A DNA stretch of 64,000 nucleotides. Source: Acidicapsa ligni. Lineage in GTDB: Bacteria; Acidobacteriota; Terriglobia; Terriglobales; Acidobacteriaceae. Positions within the stretch are counted from its first letter, which is position 1; every line of letters starts with the position of its first letter. Shown here piece after piece: positions 18,501 to 26,101 of the stretch. The stretch is taken from the NCBI RefSeq assembly GCF_025685655.1, contig NZ_JAGSYG010000009.1:124001-188000 (forward strand). The letters are read 5' to 3'. The translations under genes and the position numbers were made by a program. The notes under the pieces are model-generated. The model was not told the DNA's origin. It saw only the letters and a list, made by a program, of their open reading frames with translations, and ran no database searches.

Positions 18501-18750
18501 TGCCGGAGGGCTGCTTTTCCTTATCCTGCCGAGAAAACGCGCAGGATGGTTTCTATTGGTTGCCGTAGTGACCTTGGGAAGTCTGATCCCCCTGAGCGGA
18601 TGCGGTGGTGGATCAAGCCCATCGACCCCAACCGGCTCTTCCGATCCTGGAACTCCCACCGGGACCAGCAATATAACGGTAACTGCAACCGCAACCTCCG
18701 GAAGTACAACGATCACTCACACCGCAACCATCGCGCTGACCGTGCAGTGA
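15511..18750 (+). CDS. Secreted FG-GAP/VCBS propeller protein with Ig-like domain and C-terminal anchor
   Basis: A 1079-residue exported protein with a signal peptide (about 1-26). Residues about 30-800 carry at least ten FG-GAP units, each with a calcium loop of the form D-x-N-x-D-G-x-x-D (DFNKDGKPD, DLNGDGYSD, DVNHDGKQD, DFNGDGKVD and others), which should fold as seven-bladed integrin-like propellers. A bacterial Ig-like repeat follows at about 810-895, then a second beta domain. Near the end are two hydrophobic segments, the basic stretch PRKRA and LSGCGGG, then a Thr/Ser-rich tail. Surface adhesion or glycan binding is inference. AGGAG precedes the ATG. Confidence 0.9.
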   Translation: MHFRWSSAFSALIFLAVPASFQMAAAQTPTATPNFGGFYAAPVVSAGSTESATIVTGDFNKDGKPDLVTVNSSGQLEILLNNGSGGFETPSIIAAPKLSGINSYTLNAAIALDLNGDGYSDLVLGTSPNSSLHPALVVLLNQKNGSFGAPVTLSLPNPTGYPIDTYSYGLAQTTTSGHNDIVAVEWLNTDQILLQVLTNDGSGNFSPQTAQTINVPVAQQPYSSAHVMPAFADVNHDGKQDLLLEREDDRLLTDYVDVLLGNGNGTFQLPSPNTTVTFPSSNAGLVPYTVLTAQSLTTDASKADLILINYAGVYTALGNGDGTFQTPNLLLNKTQTPNQSLQTGCVLQVQAVDLNGDSKPDLVAVGCGALVTYLGNGDGTFNGITGTAVGFDDGGYGSVNLIVTADFNGDGKVDFANSDASGNVELGIGNGDGTFVATPLLYSANSPILPPQAVGVGAVADLNGDGFTDLIALGPNSLVTGLANAKGGFSYQTTLPYSTYGTVYVELSTGDFNGDGRQDIVLVGDDGTAAVALSNGDGTFRTPVNPITPSMALACALYYSAVGDINGDGKLDLVFAYPGDVGCGGSTVPSGYFTVLGNGDGTFKTPTFYASGTDLYTVTLASFHGKNNPLDLILGSSGLFTLSGSASILKGNGDGTFEAPTVVYTGNSVQQILTDDFNQDGSPDLTLVTLDSGTGGEAMLYAGNGDGTFKKSTGLGANTINNSAIYADVNGDGIPDLIGDDRYGLMFVNLGTGQGSFAPSINYFFSGITTPLFAGNFLGDNTQSIVGFSEYLGGTAFFMNQGGTSLTVTASPSPVAGGTSVVLTANLAATLSHQPEPIGTIKFYDNSSTLLGSSPVGTPFSFTGLQPGVHSITAVYSGDAHFNPNTSTPFTVTISAPPPPDPDFTFTSSAVTLTLAAGLSGTLNLTIADNASLTSKTTFQCSGLPAESSCSFTPSTLSVSAGNSGTTTLSISTKAASTNIRLKVGSQAHLAGLGVIAAGGLLFLILPRKRAGWFLLVAVVTLGSLIPLSGCGGGSSPSTPTGSSDPGTPTGTSNITVTATATSGSTTITHTATIALTVQ

Positions 18751-18754
18751 CCTG

Positions 18755-18807
18755 CTTCTTTCGAGTTGCAGACTGGCCCTCCAAACCAGTCTGCAACTCG
18801 AAAGAAG
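18755..18807 (+). terminator. Perfect 22-bp inverted repeat after the FG-GAP gene
   Basis: Arms 18755-18776 and 18786-18807 are exactly complementary over 22 bases with a nine-base loop, starting four bases after the stop codon. There is no T-tract, so this may act as an RNA-stabilising 3' hairpin or as a terminator that works without a U-run. Confidence 0.6.
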
Positions 18808-18868
18808 TAATTCCGGAAATGTTTGTTCCTGCTCATGCCTTCGCCTAACACGAGAGGCCAACTTCATT

Positions 18869-19048
18869 TTGGGCGAGCTGACCCTGTTGGATAAGGTTAA
18901 CGTTGCCTGGCGCCAATACCGGCAGAATGCATGCGAGCTCATGCGTGCAGGAATGGCGGGCGGAACCGGGGCAGGCGCAACCAAGACCGAATGCGAATAC
19001 AAGATGGACCGTCAATATGTCCAACAAATCGCCGATGCCGTTATCTAA
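18869..19048 (+). pseudogene. Remnant of an LprI-family (DUF1311) protein
   Basis: A 59-codon frame (TTG at 18869; open further upstream without a good start) reads LLDKVNVAWRQYRQNACEL, then a Gly/Ala stretch and KTECEYKMDRQYVQQI. This matches the C-terminal half of the LprI lysozyme-inhibitor-like family: W-x2-Y-R, a Cys, a Gly-rich turn, a second Cys and an Arg-rich final helix. The N-terminal half, which would carry the export signal and the first Cys, is missing, and the fragment begins just after the 22-bp hairpin. I read it as a decayed gene. A very short intact gene is less likely. Confidence 0.45.
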
Positions 19049-19320
19049 AGATTCTCGCCAAATAAAGAGTATGGGCTGGACCCCTTGCTGATCGACTGGC
19101 GCCTGACCTGAAATCCGATCCTTCGGCGTTCCCTCTTCGGCGCCACGCTCCAGAGAATGACAATTCTCCGCAAACAGATCTGCTGTCCAAGCCGGGTTTC
19201 CATTGACCCAAAACCGACCTTCGCGTAGACTAGGAAATTGCAAGGGATGCGGCTGAATCTGCATTCTGGCCAGCATTCCGCCCCAAAATCGGGGACAAAG
19301 ATAAGGATCAGCGAAATACC

Positions 19321-19602
19321 ATGGCAAATCATGTTTCGTCACTCAAGCGCGCCCGTCAAACGGTCGTAAAGACTGAAGTTAACCGCGCCAACCGCACCCG
19401 CGTTCGCGGCAGCCTACGCCTGATGCGCGAAAGCCTCGCCAAGGGCGACGTGAAAGCAGCCCAGGAGCAGTTCAAGGCCACCGTCTCCGCTCTCGACAAG
19501 AGCGTACAAAAGGGTGTCCTGCACAAGAACACCGTCTCCCGTTACAAGAGCCGGTTGAATGCTCGCCTGAAGGCTCTCGTTCTGGCTCCAGCCAAGGCCT
19601 AG
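19321..19602 (+). CDS. rpsT: 30S ribosomal protein S20
   Basis: A 93-residue, highly basic helical protein that binds 16S rRNA early in 30S assembly. It begins MANHVSSLKRARQTVVKTEVNRANR and contains the family block HKNTVSRYKSRLNARLKAL. Length is usual for S20. It is followed within 30 bases by a strong intrinsic terminator and has no operon partner, as is common for rpsT. Confidence 0.97.
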   Translation: MANHVSSLKRARQTVVKTEVNRANRTRVRGSLRLMRESLAKGDVKAAQEQFKATVSALDKSVQKGVLHKNTVSRYKSRLNARLKALVLAPAKA

Positions 19603-19625
19603 CTCTTAGAGGCAGCAAAATTATG

Positions 19626-19655
19626 AGGCAGGACGCGCAAGCATCCTGCCTTTTT
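19626..19655 (+). terminator. Intrinsic terminator of rpsT
   Basis: AGGCAGGA (19626-19633) pairs with TCCTGCCT (19644-19651); inside, a GC/GC pair closes a GCAA tetraloop. A run of five T follows at 19651-19655. Confidence 0.9.
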
Positions 19656-19736
19656 CCATTGCATCTGAGTTCTCTTCGTTCTTTATCCGACGCTTTTTAT
19701 AGAAAACCACGCACGCACCGTAATGCTGCAGTCTGC

Positions 19737-20906
19737 TTAATTCAGCAGCTCAAAAATCCCCGCAGCTCCCATGCCGCCGCCGACGCACATCGTCACCATG
19801 CCGTAGCGAACCTGTCGGCGACGCATCTCCGCAAGAATTGAAGCTGTAAGTTTTGCCCCTGTACATCCCAGGGGATGCCCTAACGCAATCGCTCCCCCGT
19901 TCACATTTACTTGCTCCGGATCGAGCCCGAGCTCACGAATCACCGCCAACGCCTGCGCCGCAAACGCCTCATTCAATTCAATTAAGCCAATATCTTCAAG
20001 CCTTAAGCCTGCCTGCGCCAACACCTTTGGGATAGCAAAAATCGGTCCCGCACCCATCTCCTCCGGCAAACAACCGGCAGTCGCATAAGCAACGAAGCGG
20101 GCCAGCGGCTTGATGCCAAGCTCAGCGGCCCGGTTCGCACTCATAATCACCGCAGCAGCAGCTCCATCCGAAGTCTGTGAAGAGTTGCCGGCAGTCACGC
20201 TTCCCTCGGCATGGAAGGCGGGTTTGAGCCTGGCCAACGCCGCCAGTGAAGTGTCGGCTCGCGGACCTTCATCGGCTAAGACCATTGTTTCTTGCGGTTT
20301 AGATCCGACTGCGGTATTGCTTACCGGATATGGAATAATCTCATCCGAGAATCGTCCGGCAGCCTGCGCGGCAATCGCTTTTTCATGGCTGGCGAGCGAA
20401 AAAGCATCCTGATCTTCTCGGGAAACGCCGTAATGGCGGGCGACGCGTTCTGCAGTCAGGCCCATCGTAAGCAGCGCGGTGGGATAATGTTCGGCCAGCC
20501 AGGGGTTGGGGCTGGGCTTGTTACCGCTCATGGGAATCATGCTCATAGATTCCGCCCCGCCTGCGATAACTACTTTAGAAATACCGGTTTGCACACGCAT
20601 CGCTGCTTGAGCGATCGCTTCCAATCCCGATGCGCAGAGGCGATTGACGGTCATGCCGCTGATGGAGACTGGCAGTTCCGAGCGCAGAACCACGGTCCGC
20701 GCAAGGTTCCAGCCCTGTTCCCCTTCAGGCATAGCGCAACCCAGGATGAGGTCGTCGATCTCGTTAACATTGAGTTCATGTACGCGGGCCAGAGCGCCAC
20801 GGATGGCGGCGGCGGCTAGGTCGTCGGGGCGAGCGGTGGCGAAGGCGCCTTTTCCTGCGCGGCCGACTGGGGTGCGAACGGCGCTGACGATGACGGCTTC
20901 TTCCAC
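19737..20906 (-). CDS. fadA: Acetyl-CoA acyltransferase (thiolase)
   Basis: About 389 residues from the GTG at 20906, which has an AAGGAG ribosome site six bases upstream; a longer TTG-started frame to 20930 is less likely. It performs the last step of beta-oxidation, cleaving 3-ketoacyl-CoA with CoA. The acyl-accepting Cys91 lies in NRLCASGLEAI; the catalytic His is in GGAIALGHPLGCTGA and the second Cys in MVTMCVGGGMGAAG near the C terminus; NEAFAAQ is present. It is the distal gene of a minus-strand operon with the fadN-like gene, so degradative rather than biosynthetic use is likely. Confidence 0.95.
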   Translation of the reverse strand: MEEAVIVSAVRTPVGRAGKGAFATARPDDLAAAAIRGALARVHELNVNEIDDLILGCAMPEGEQGWNLARTVVLRSELPVSISGMTVNRLCASGLEAIAQAAMRVQTGISKVVIAGGAESMSMIPMSGNKPSPNPWLAEHYPTALLTMGLTAERVARHYGVSREDQDAFSLASHEKAIAAQAAGRFSDEIIPYPVSNTAVGSKPQETMVLADEGPRADTSLAALARLKPAFHAEGSVTAGNSSQTSDGAAAAVIMSANRAAELGIKPLARFVAYATAGCLPEEMGAGPIFAIPKVLAQAGLRLEDIGLIELNEAFAAQALAVIRELGLDPEQVNVNGGAIALGHPLGCTGAKLTASILAEMRRRQVRYGMVTMCVGGGMGAAGIFELLN

Positions 20907-20937
20907 TGGAAACTCCTTTTGAACGAACAATAGACGC

Positions 20938-21579
20938 TTAAAGAGATTGGTCTACTACGACTCGTTCCCATGCGCCATTGCGGTACAGATGATAGACGGT
21001 TTTGATGTCGAGAATGCTGTCGGCCAGGGCGTCATGGTCGAGTGGAGCTGGACGCTTATCCATACCGGCCAGGGCGTCGTGCACATGCTGGGGAGAGGCT
21101 GCGTCGATACCCCAGTTGAAGCCGAGTTCGTGGCTGGGATCGTGCTGCTGCAGGCGATCTGTTTCCGGTTGCGTCGCCAGAACGATGGGTTGTGCAGCCG
21201 TGGCTGTCGAGAAGAACACCAGCAAAGAGACTTGCCCGTTTACGGAGCAAAGGACGGCCCAGTCGTTTGACCCGGAATGCTCCAGGCTACCGTGGATTAC
21301 GTTCTCGGGACGACGCGCTTGATAAGTCTGCGGAATCAGGCAACCGCGGGTTGCCAGCTCAGCAGCGATGGGGGCTGGAAGATCGGGAAATGAACTGACC
21401 GGGAGGTGGCGAACGCGGTACGCGACCTGGCGGCCATCGACCTCAACCTGGCCAGTTGCGGTGAGTTGCGACGGGGATGGAGTTGCGATTTGTGCGAGCA
21501 ATACATTTGCACAGAGAGCCAGTCCGCTCAAGGCGGCAATTGAAACGAAAGTCGATCTATCCGGTCTTGATTCCGGCAT
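20938..21579 (-). CDS. Exported hypothetical protein inside the fad operon
   Basis: A 213-residue protein with an N-terminal hydrophobic segment (about 11-30, STFVSIAALSGLALCANVLLAQ), probably a signal peptide. The mature part has two cysteines (in TRGCLIPQTYQ and AVLCSVNGQ), possibly a disulfide, and an acidic His-containing C-terminal half. No known domain is recognised. It lies two bases from the fadN-like gene and about 30 bases from the thiolase, so it is very probably cotranscribed, though an exported protein in a beta-oxidation operon is unexpected. Confidence 0.75.
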   Translation of the reverse strand: MPESRPDRSTFVSIAALSGLALCANVLLAQIATPSPSQLTATGQVEVDGRQVAYRVRHLPVSSFPDLPAPIAAELATRGCLIPQTYQARRPENVIHGSLEHSGSNDWAVLCSVNGQVSLLVFFSTATAAQPIVLATQPETDRLQQHDPSHELGFNWGIDAASPQHVHDALAGMDKRPAPLDHDALADSILDIKTVYHLYRNGAWERVVVDQSL

Positions 21580-21581
21580 GG

Positions 21582-24092
21582 TTAGTTCCTTAGGGGCTTG
21601 CCGGTTTTGAGTGTAAAGGAGATGCGCTCCTGGGTTTTGCGCTCGCCACAGAGGGACAGAAATGCTTCGCGCTCCAGATCGAGCAGGTATTGTTCGGTGA
21701 CCAGTGTGCCGGGCGTCAGGCGTCCTCCACAGAGAACGTAGGCAGCTTTGGCGGCGACCTTTTGATCGTGCACCGAAGCGAAGCCTGCCTCGCCCATGAG
21801 AAAGATACCGGTTTCAAGCATTGAGAGTGCCGCCAGTCCGGCTGCGGGAATCTGCGCACGCGAAACGGGAGCGACGTATCCGGCATTTGCCAGCGTGAGC
21901 GACTGCGCCTTGGCGTCGAGCAGCAGGCGTTCGCGGTTGAGAGTAACGCGGTCGGCTGCGGAGAGCAGGCCCAGAGCGCGGGCCTCGGCAGCGGATGTTG
22001 AGACCTTGGCCATAGCTATGGTTTCGAGCGAACGCTTGAGGGCAGTAGCGTATTCGCCTGATTGGGCGAACTTTGACGGTGGGTCGCGGGGCTCAGGAGG
22101 TGCGATGGTCACGGCCAGATCCATTGCGCGGAGAGCCATTTCCTTGGTACCTCCGCCGCCGGGAATCAAGCCTACTCCGGCTTCTACGAGACCCATGTAG
22201 GTTTCGGCGTGGAGCTGGCGCTGCGCGGCGTGGAGGCTGATTTCAGCGCCGCCGCCGAGGCACAATCCAAACGGAGCGACAACGACGGGGCGCGGGCAGA
22301 ACTTGATGGCTGAGGTCATCTGCTGGAAGCCGCGAATGGCGAGGTTAATTTCGTCCCACTCGCCCTCCTGCATACCGAGCAGGAGTTGCATGAGATTGGC
22401 GCCGACGGAGAAGTTCTCCGCATCGCTGCTGATGACGAAGCCTTGAAAGTTACGAACCGCCTCGCTGGCAGGAGCCAGTACCGAGTTAAGCAGCGAGACA
22501 ACATCGCCACCGATGGCGGATTTAACGGAGTGAAGTTCGAGGCAGGCGATGCCGTCGCCCAGATCGACCAGCGATGCTCCAGGATTCCTGCGAATGACGC
22601 CTTTGCTGTTCGCCGAGGCAGTGCGATAGTCGGCAATGCGAGCGTGGCCGGGAATGGCGGCAATCGGCTCCATCTGATTGGTGATGGGCGAAAAGCAGCT
22701 CTTGCCATCGGAGGAATACCAACTGCCATGCCCCGCTGCGAGCAGAGATTCCACACGCGGGCTGACGGGCAGGGACAGTTCTTTCATGCGGGCGACAGTG
22801 CTTGCGGCGCCTGCTGCATCCCATAGGGCAAATGGTCCCAGCTCCCAATTGAACCCGGCGCAGATGGCGCGATCGATCGAGGGTGCGTCGTCGGTTACCT
22901 CGTCGATGCGGTCTGCGGAGTAGTTCCAGAGATTCGCCAGCAGGGGCCATAGGTAGGCTGACGCTTTGTCCTTCTTAGGATCGTTGGCGAGCAGCAGGCG
23001 CAGGCGTTCGGGCAGGCTGGCGGCGTTCTTTGCCATTTCGAGGGCTGGAATTTTGGCCTTGGCCAGCGGACGATATTCGAGCGTTTGTGTATCGAGGGCG
23101 AAGCGCTGTTCCTGGCCTGCTGCATCGCGCGTTTTTTTGTAGAATCCTTGGCCGGATTTGTCGCCCAGCCAGCGGTGCTCGACCATCGCATTGATGAGAT
23201 TTAATGGGCCGTCATTGGTGGAGCCGTCACTGGTAACGCCTTCACTAAAGTTGGAGGCTACATGGGCGAGAACGTCGATGCCGATCATGTCGGCCAGGCG
23301 GAAGGTGCCGGTTCGCGGCCAGCCGATGGCCGTGCCGGTCAGGGCGTCGACTTCTTCGACGGTAAGCCCTTGCTGCTTCATAAGGCTCAGCGCGGTGAAC
23401 ATATTGGCGACGCCGATGCGGTTGGCGATGAAGTTTGGCGTATCGTGCGCCAGGACCACCTGCTTGCCGAGGATGCGATCGGCAAATGCGGAAAAGGCGG
23501 CGACTACTGCGGAATCGGTATCCGGGGTGGGAATCACTTCCAGCAGGCGCATGTAGCGAGGCGGATTGAAGAAGTGAGTTCCGAACCAGCGCTTGCGTGC
23601 GGAGGGGCTGAGTGCATCGCCGAGGCTGTCTGCGATCTGCACTATCGGCAGGCCAGAGGTGTTGGTGGTGAGGATCGCTTCAGAGCCTAGATGCGGGAGG
23701 ATACGAGTTAGCAGGGTTTGCTTGACTGCGAGGTTTTCGGTGACGGCCTCGATGACCCAATCACAGTTTGCAAGTTTGGAGAGATCGTCTTCGAAGTTGC
23801 CGGCTGTGATGAAACGGGCAGCGGATAGTTCATAGAAGGCTGCAGGCCTGGCTTTGAACAGAGATTCGAGGGCAGACGAGGCCAGGCGATTTCGCGATTT
23901 TGTTTCGCCATCGGGAACTATGTCCAGGAGGAGAACGGGAATTCCGGCGTTGGCGAGATGGGCTGCGATACGGGAGCCCATAGTGCCGGCTCCGAGGACT
24001 GCGGCGCGGCGGATGAGCATAGGTTGCGCGAGCGCGGAGATTGATTCGCGGGCTGTATTTTGGGGAGCTGCGGGTAACGATGGATTGGTCAT
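21582..24092 (-). CDS. fadN: 3-hydroxyacyl-CoA dehydrogenase / enoyl-CoA hydratase (FadN type)
   Basis: An 836-residue bifunctional beta-oxidation enzyme. The dehydrogenase comes first: a Rossmann motif AAVLGAGTMGSRIAAHLANAG near residue 30-50, then HFFNPPRYMRLLEV with the catalytic His, and the NAD-domain partner repeated as a second, partial domain. A crotonase domain follows at about 500-800 with a CLGGGAEISLHA oxyanion segment and a GLIPGGGGTKEMALR block. This order, dehydrogenase before hydratase, is that of FadN rather than FadB. It is first in the operon with an exported protein and the thiolase. Confidence 0.93.
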   Translation of the reverse strand: MTNPSLPAAPQNTARESISALAQPMLIRRAAVLGAGTMGSRIAAHLANAGIPVLLLDIVPDGETKSRNRLASSALESLFKARPAAFYELSAARFITAGNFEDDLSKLANCDWVIEAVTENLAVKQTLLTRILPHLGSEAILTTNTSGLPIVQIADSLGDALSPSARKRWFGTHFFNPPRYMRLLEVIPTPDTDSAVVAAFSAFADRILGKQVVLAHDTPNFIANRIGVANMFTALSLMKQQGLTVEEVDALTGTAIGWPRTGTFRLADMIGIDVLAHVASNFSEGVTSDGSTNDGPLNLINAMVEHRWLGDKSGQGFYKKTRDAAGQEQRFALDTQTLEYRPLAKAKIPALEMAKNAASLPERLRLLLANDPKKDKASAYLWPLLANLWNYSADRIDEVTDDAPSIDRAICAGFNWELGPFALWDAAGAASTVARMKELSLPVSPRVESLLAAGHGSWYSSDGKSCFSPITNQMEPIAAIPGHARIADYRTASANSKGVIRRNPGASLVDLGDGIACLELHSVKSAIGGDVVSLLNSVLAPASEAVRNFQGFVISSDAENFSVGANLMQLLLGMQEGEWDEINLAIRGFQQMTSAIKFCPRPVVVAPFGLCLGGGAEISLHAAQRQLHAETYMGLVEAGVGLIPGGGGTKEMALRAMDLAVTIAPPEPRDPPSKFAQSGEYATALKRSLETIAMAKVSTSAAEARALGLLSAADRVTLNRERLLLDAKAQSLTLANAGYVAPVSRAQIPAAGLAALSMLETGIFLMGEAGFASVHDQKVAAKAAYVLCGGRLTPGTLVTEQYLLDLEREAFLSLCGERKTQERISFTLKTGKPLRN

Positions 24093-24463
24093 GCTACTCC
24101 CTTGACGGCGCTACTGTTGCGGAGCGCCTGAACTTGCCGGAACGATCCCGAGCATACGGGCAGGTGCGGGTTGGGGTCAAGAAGCGACTGCGGATGTAGA
24201 GCAGGCCTCCTGCTGAGCATACGCATTCGGGTCGGCAATCTTGATCAAAGATGCGCTAAAACCGATGGGTGGCTGGAAGGGCAAAGGCTGGCAGCAGATT
24301 CCCTTCGGGAATGACAGCCAGAAAGGCAAGGGCAACGGCAAGGACAAAGACAACCGCAACGGCTGGGCAACGGCTGCGCCTGTGGAACTTCGTGGATTGA
24401 CTCGCGGATGCGCGGCGCTTAGCTTCTTAGATGGCTGAGTAAAAACATCTAGGAGTGCAAAGA
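24093..24463. other. Intergenic low-complexity spacer before glmU
   Basis: No convincing gene. At 24324-24372 the plus strand has an imperfect repeat built on GGCAA/GGACAA/GGCAACGGC units, giving basic or proline-like reading in several frames. This kind of repetitive spacer is probably non-coding. The last bases, AGGAG at 24451-24455, form the glmU ribosome site. Confidence 0.5.
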
Positions 24464-25858
24464 ATGGGTCTGGCAATTGTAATCATGGCGGCGGGTAAAG
24501 GGACACGTTTGAAATCGCGGCGACCGAAGGTGCTGCATGCGATTGGCGGCAAGCCGTTGCTGGAGCATGTGATTGCCGCGGCGAGCCGGATCGTTGCGCC
24601 TGCCGATATCTATGCCGTGGTGGGACACGAAGCGGCAAGCGTGGAAGCTGCGGTTGCCGGTACCGGAGTGGGGTTCGTGCTGCAGGCGGAGCAGTTGGGG
24701 ACGGGGCACGCGATTCAGTGCGCGCAGGAGGCGATTCGCGGATACGATAACGTGCTAGTGCTGTCTGGCGATGTGCCGCTGATTCGACCGGAGACCATTG
24801 GGCTGCTTTGGGAATTTCACCAGGCACAGGATGCGGCGATGACGATTCTGACGGCGAGGCCGGAGAATCCTTTTGGATACGGGCGCGTGGTGCGTAGAGG
24901 TTCCGATTCGGCGGAGGTCGAGGCGATTGTGGAGCAGAAGTCGTTGAGCGCCGGGCAGGAAGAAATTGGCGAGATCAATTCCGGGATTTACGCATTCAAG
25001 ACGGCGGCACTGCTGCAGTATTTGAGCAGGATTGAAGCGGGGAATTCGGCTGGAGAGTATTACCTGACGGACCTTGCGGGGATACTGGTAGCGGCGGGCG
25101 AGCGGGTGGTGGCGGTCGAAGCTGCTGATCCTGAGGAAGTGCTGGGCGCGAACACAATTGCCGAGCTGGTGTCGTTGGATGCGACTTTGCGCGCGCAGAA
25201 TGCAGAGCGGCTGATGGCGCAGGGAGTTACGATTTTTCGGCCGGAGACCAGTGTGATTGACGCGGACGTCGAGGTCGGGCCGGATACAGTCATCGAGCCG
25301 TTTGTGCAATTGCTGGGCAAAACGCGGATTGGGTCGGATTGCCTGATTCGGTCGAGCACGGTGATTGAAAATTCTACGATTGAAGACGGAGTGATTGTTC
25401 GCCAGAGCTGCGTGATTGCTGAATCTACGATCGGGAGCGGCGCGAGGATTGGGCCTTTTGCCCACATCCGGCCGGGGAGCGAGATCGGCGAGGATGCGCA
25501 TGTCGGGAACTTTGTCGAGACGAAGAAAGCACGGCTCGGCAAAGGCGCAAAGGCCAATCACCTGACCTATCTGGGCGACGCCGAAGTTGGAGCAGGCTCG
25601 AATATCGGCGCGGGTGTGATCACCTGCAATTATGACGGGGTGAACAAGCACACTACCAAAATCGGAGCTGGCGTGTTTGTGGGAAGCGACTCGACCCTGG
25701 TTGCTCCGATCACTCTCGGCGACGGATGCTACGTCGGAGCGGGCTCATGTATTACAAAGGATGTACCGGAAGATGCCCTGGCTGTGGGCCGTTCAAAACA
25801 AGTGATTAAAGAAGGTTGGGCTGTGGCGAAACGAAAGCGCCTGCGCGGTGAGTGTTAA
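24464..25858 (+). CDS. glmU: Bifunctional GlmU
   Basis: About 464 residues from ATG 24464, eight bases after AGGAG; a GTG at 24455 overlaps that ribosome site. The N-terminal domain is the uridylyltransferase with LAIVIMAAGKGTRLKSRRPK and the UTP-binding LSGDVPLI; the C-terminal domain is a left-handed beta helix of hexapeptide repeats that acetylates glucosamine-1-phosphate (RPGSEIGEDAHVGNFVETKK and NHLTYLGDAEVG blocks present). It makes UDP-GlcNAc for peptidoglycan and surface glycans. Length is normal. Confidence 0.97.
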   Translation: MGLAIVIMAAGKGTRLKSRRPKVLHAIGGKPLLEHVIAAASRIVAPADIYAVVGHEAASVEAAVAGTGVGFVLQAEQLGTGHAIQCAQEAIRGYDNVLVLSGDVPLIRPETIGLLWEFHQAQDAAMTILTARPENPFGYGRVVRRGSDSAEVEAIVEQKSLSAGQEEIGEINSGIYAFKTAALLQYLSRIEAGNSAGEYYLTDLAGILVAAGERVVAVEAADPEEVLGANTIAELVSLDATLRAQNAERLMAQGVTIFRPETSVIDADVEVGPDTVIEPFVQLLGKTRIGSDCLIRSSTVIENSTIEDGVIVRQSCVIAESTIGSGARIGPFAHIRPGSEIGEDAHVGNFVETKKARLGKGAKANHLTYLGDAEVGAGSNIGAGVITCNYDGVNKHTTKIGAGVFVGSDSTLVAPITLGDGCYVGAGSCITKDVPEDALAVGRSKQVIKEGWAVAKRKRLRGEC

Positions 25859-25902
25859 CTGGGCGCGAACTCTGGCAAAAGAATGCGCCACCGCTTTTCG
25901 AA

Positions 25903-25954
25903 TTTGCATCGTAATATAGACAGGCCCTTGGGCGGAGACAATTTACGATGCAAA
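25903..25954 (+). terminator. 12-bp inverted repeat with inner stem after glmU
   Basis: TTTGCATCGTAA (25903-25914) and TTACGATGCAAA (25943-25954) are exact complements with a 28-base loop that itself contains GCCC-TT-GGGC. No T-tract follows on either strand. It could be a glmU 3' hairpin, a protein-binding palindrome or a small mobile-repeat remnant. Confidence 0.45.
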
Positions 25955-26101
25955 CCCGGAGTGCTGGCGATCGTTCGATGAGATAATTTTCAGTACTTTT
26001 GTTTCTCTTTCAAGGTTATTCCTTGTGATGTAAATCCTGCGAAATATGTTTTTTGAGTCGGATTTGCGTAGTATTTGGCCAGCGGTAAGGACGGGGGAAT
26101 C

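Noticed and set aside
18845..19342. A 165-codon minus-strand frame
   Set aside because: It is antisense to the LprI remnant and to the start of rpsT; no recognisable domain.
24324..24372. Repeated GGCAA-type units that could look like a CRISPR or coding repeat
   Set aside because: Units are short and irregular, with no spacers, and lie in a spacer before glmU.
24755..25651. A 298-codon minus-strand frame
   Set aside because: Antisense to glmU, rich in Arg and His as expected for a shadow.
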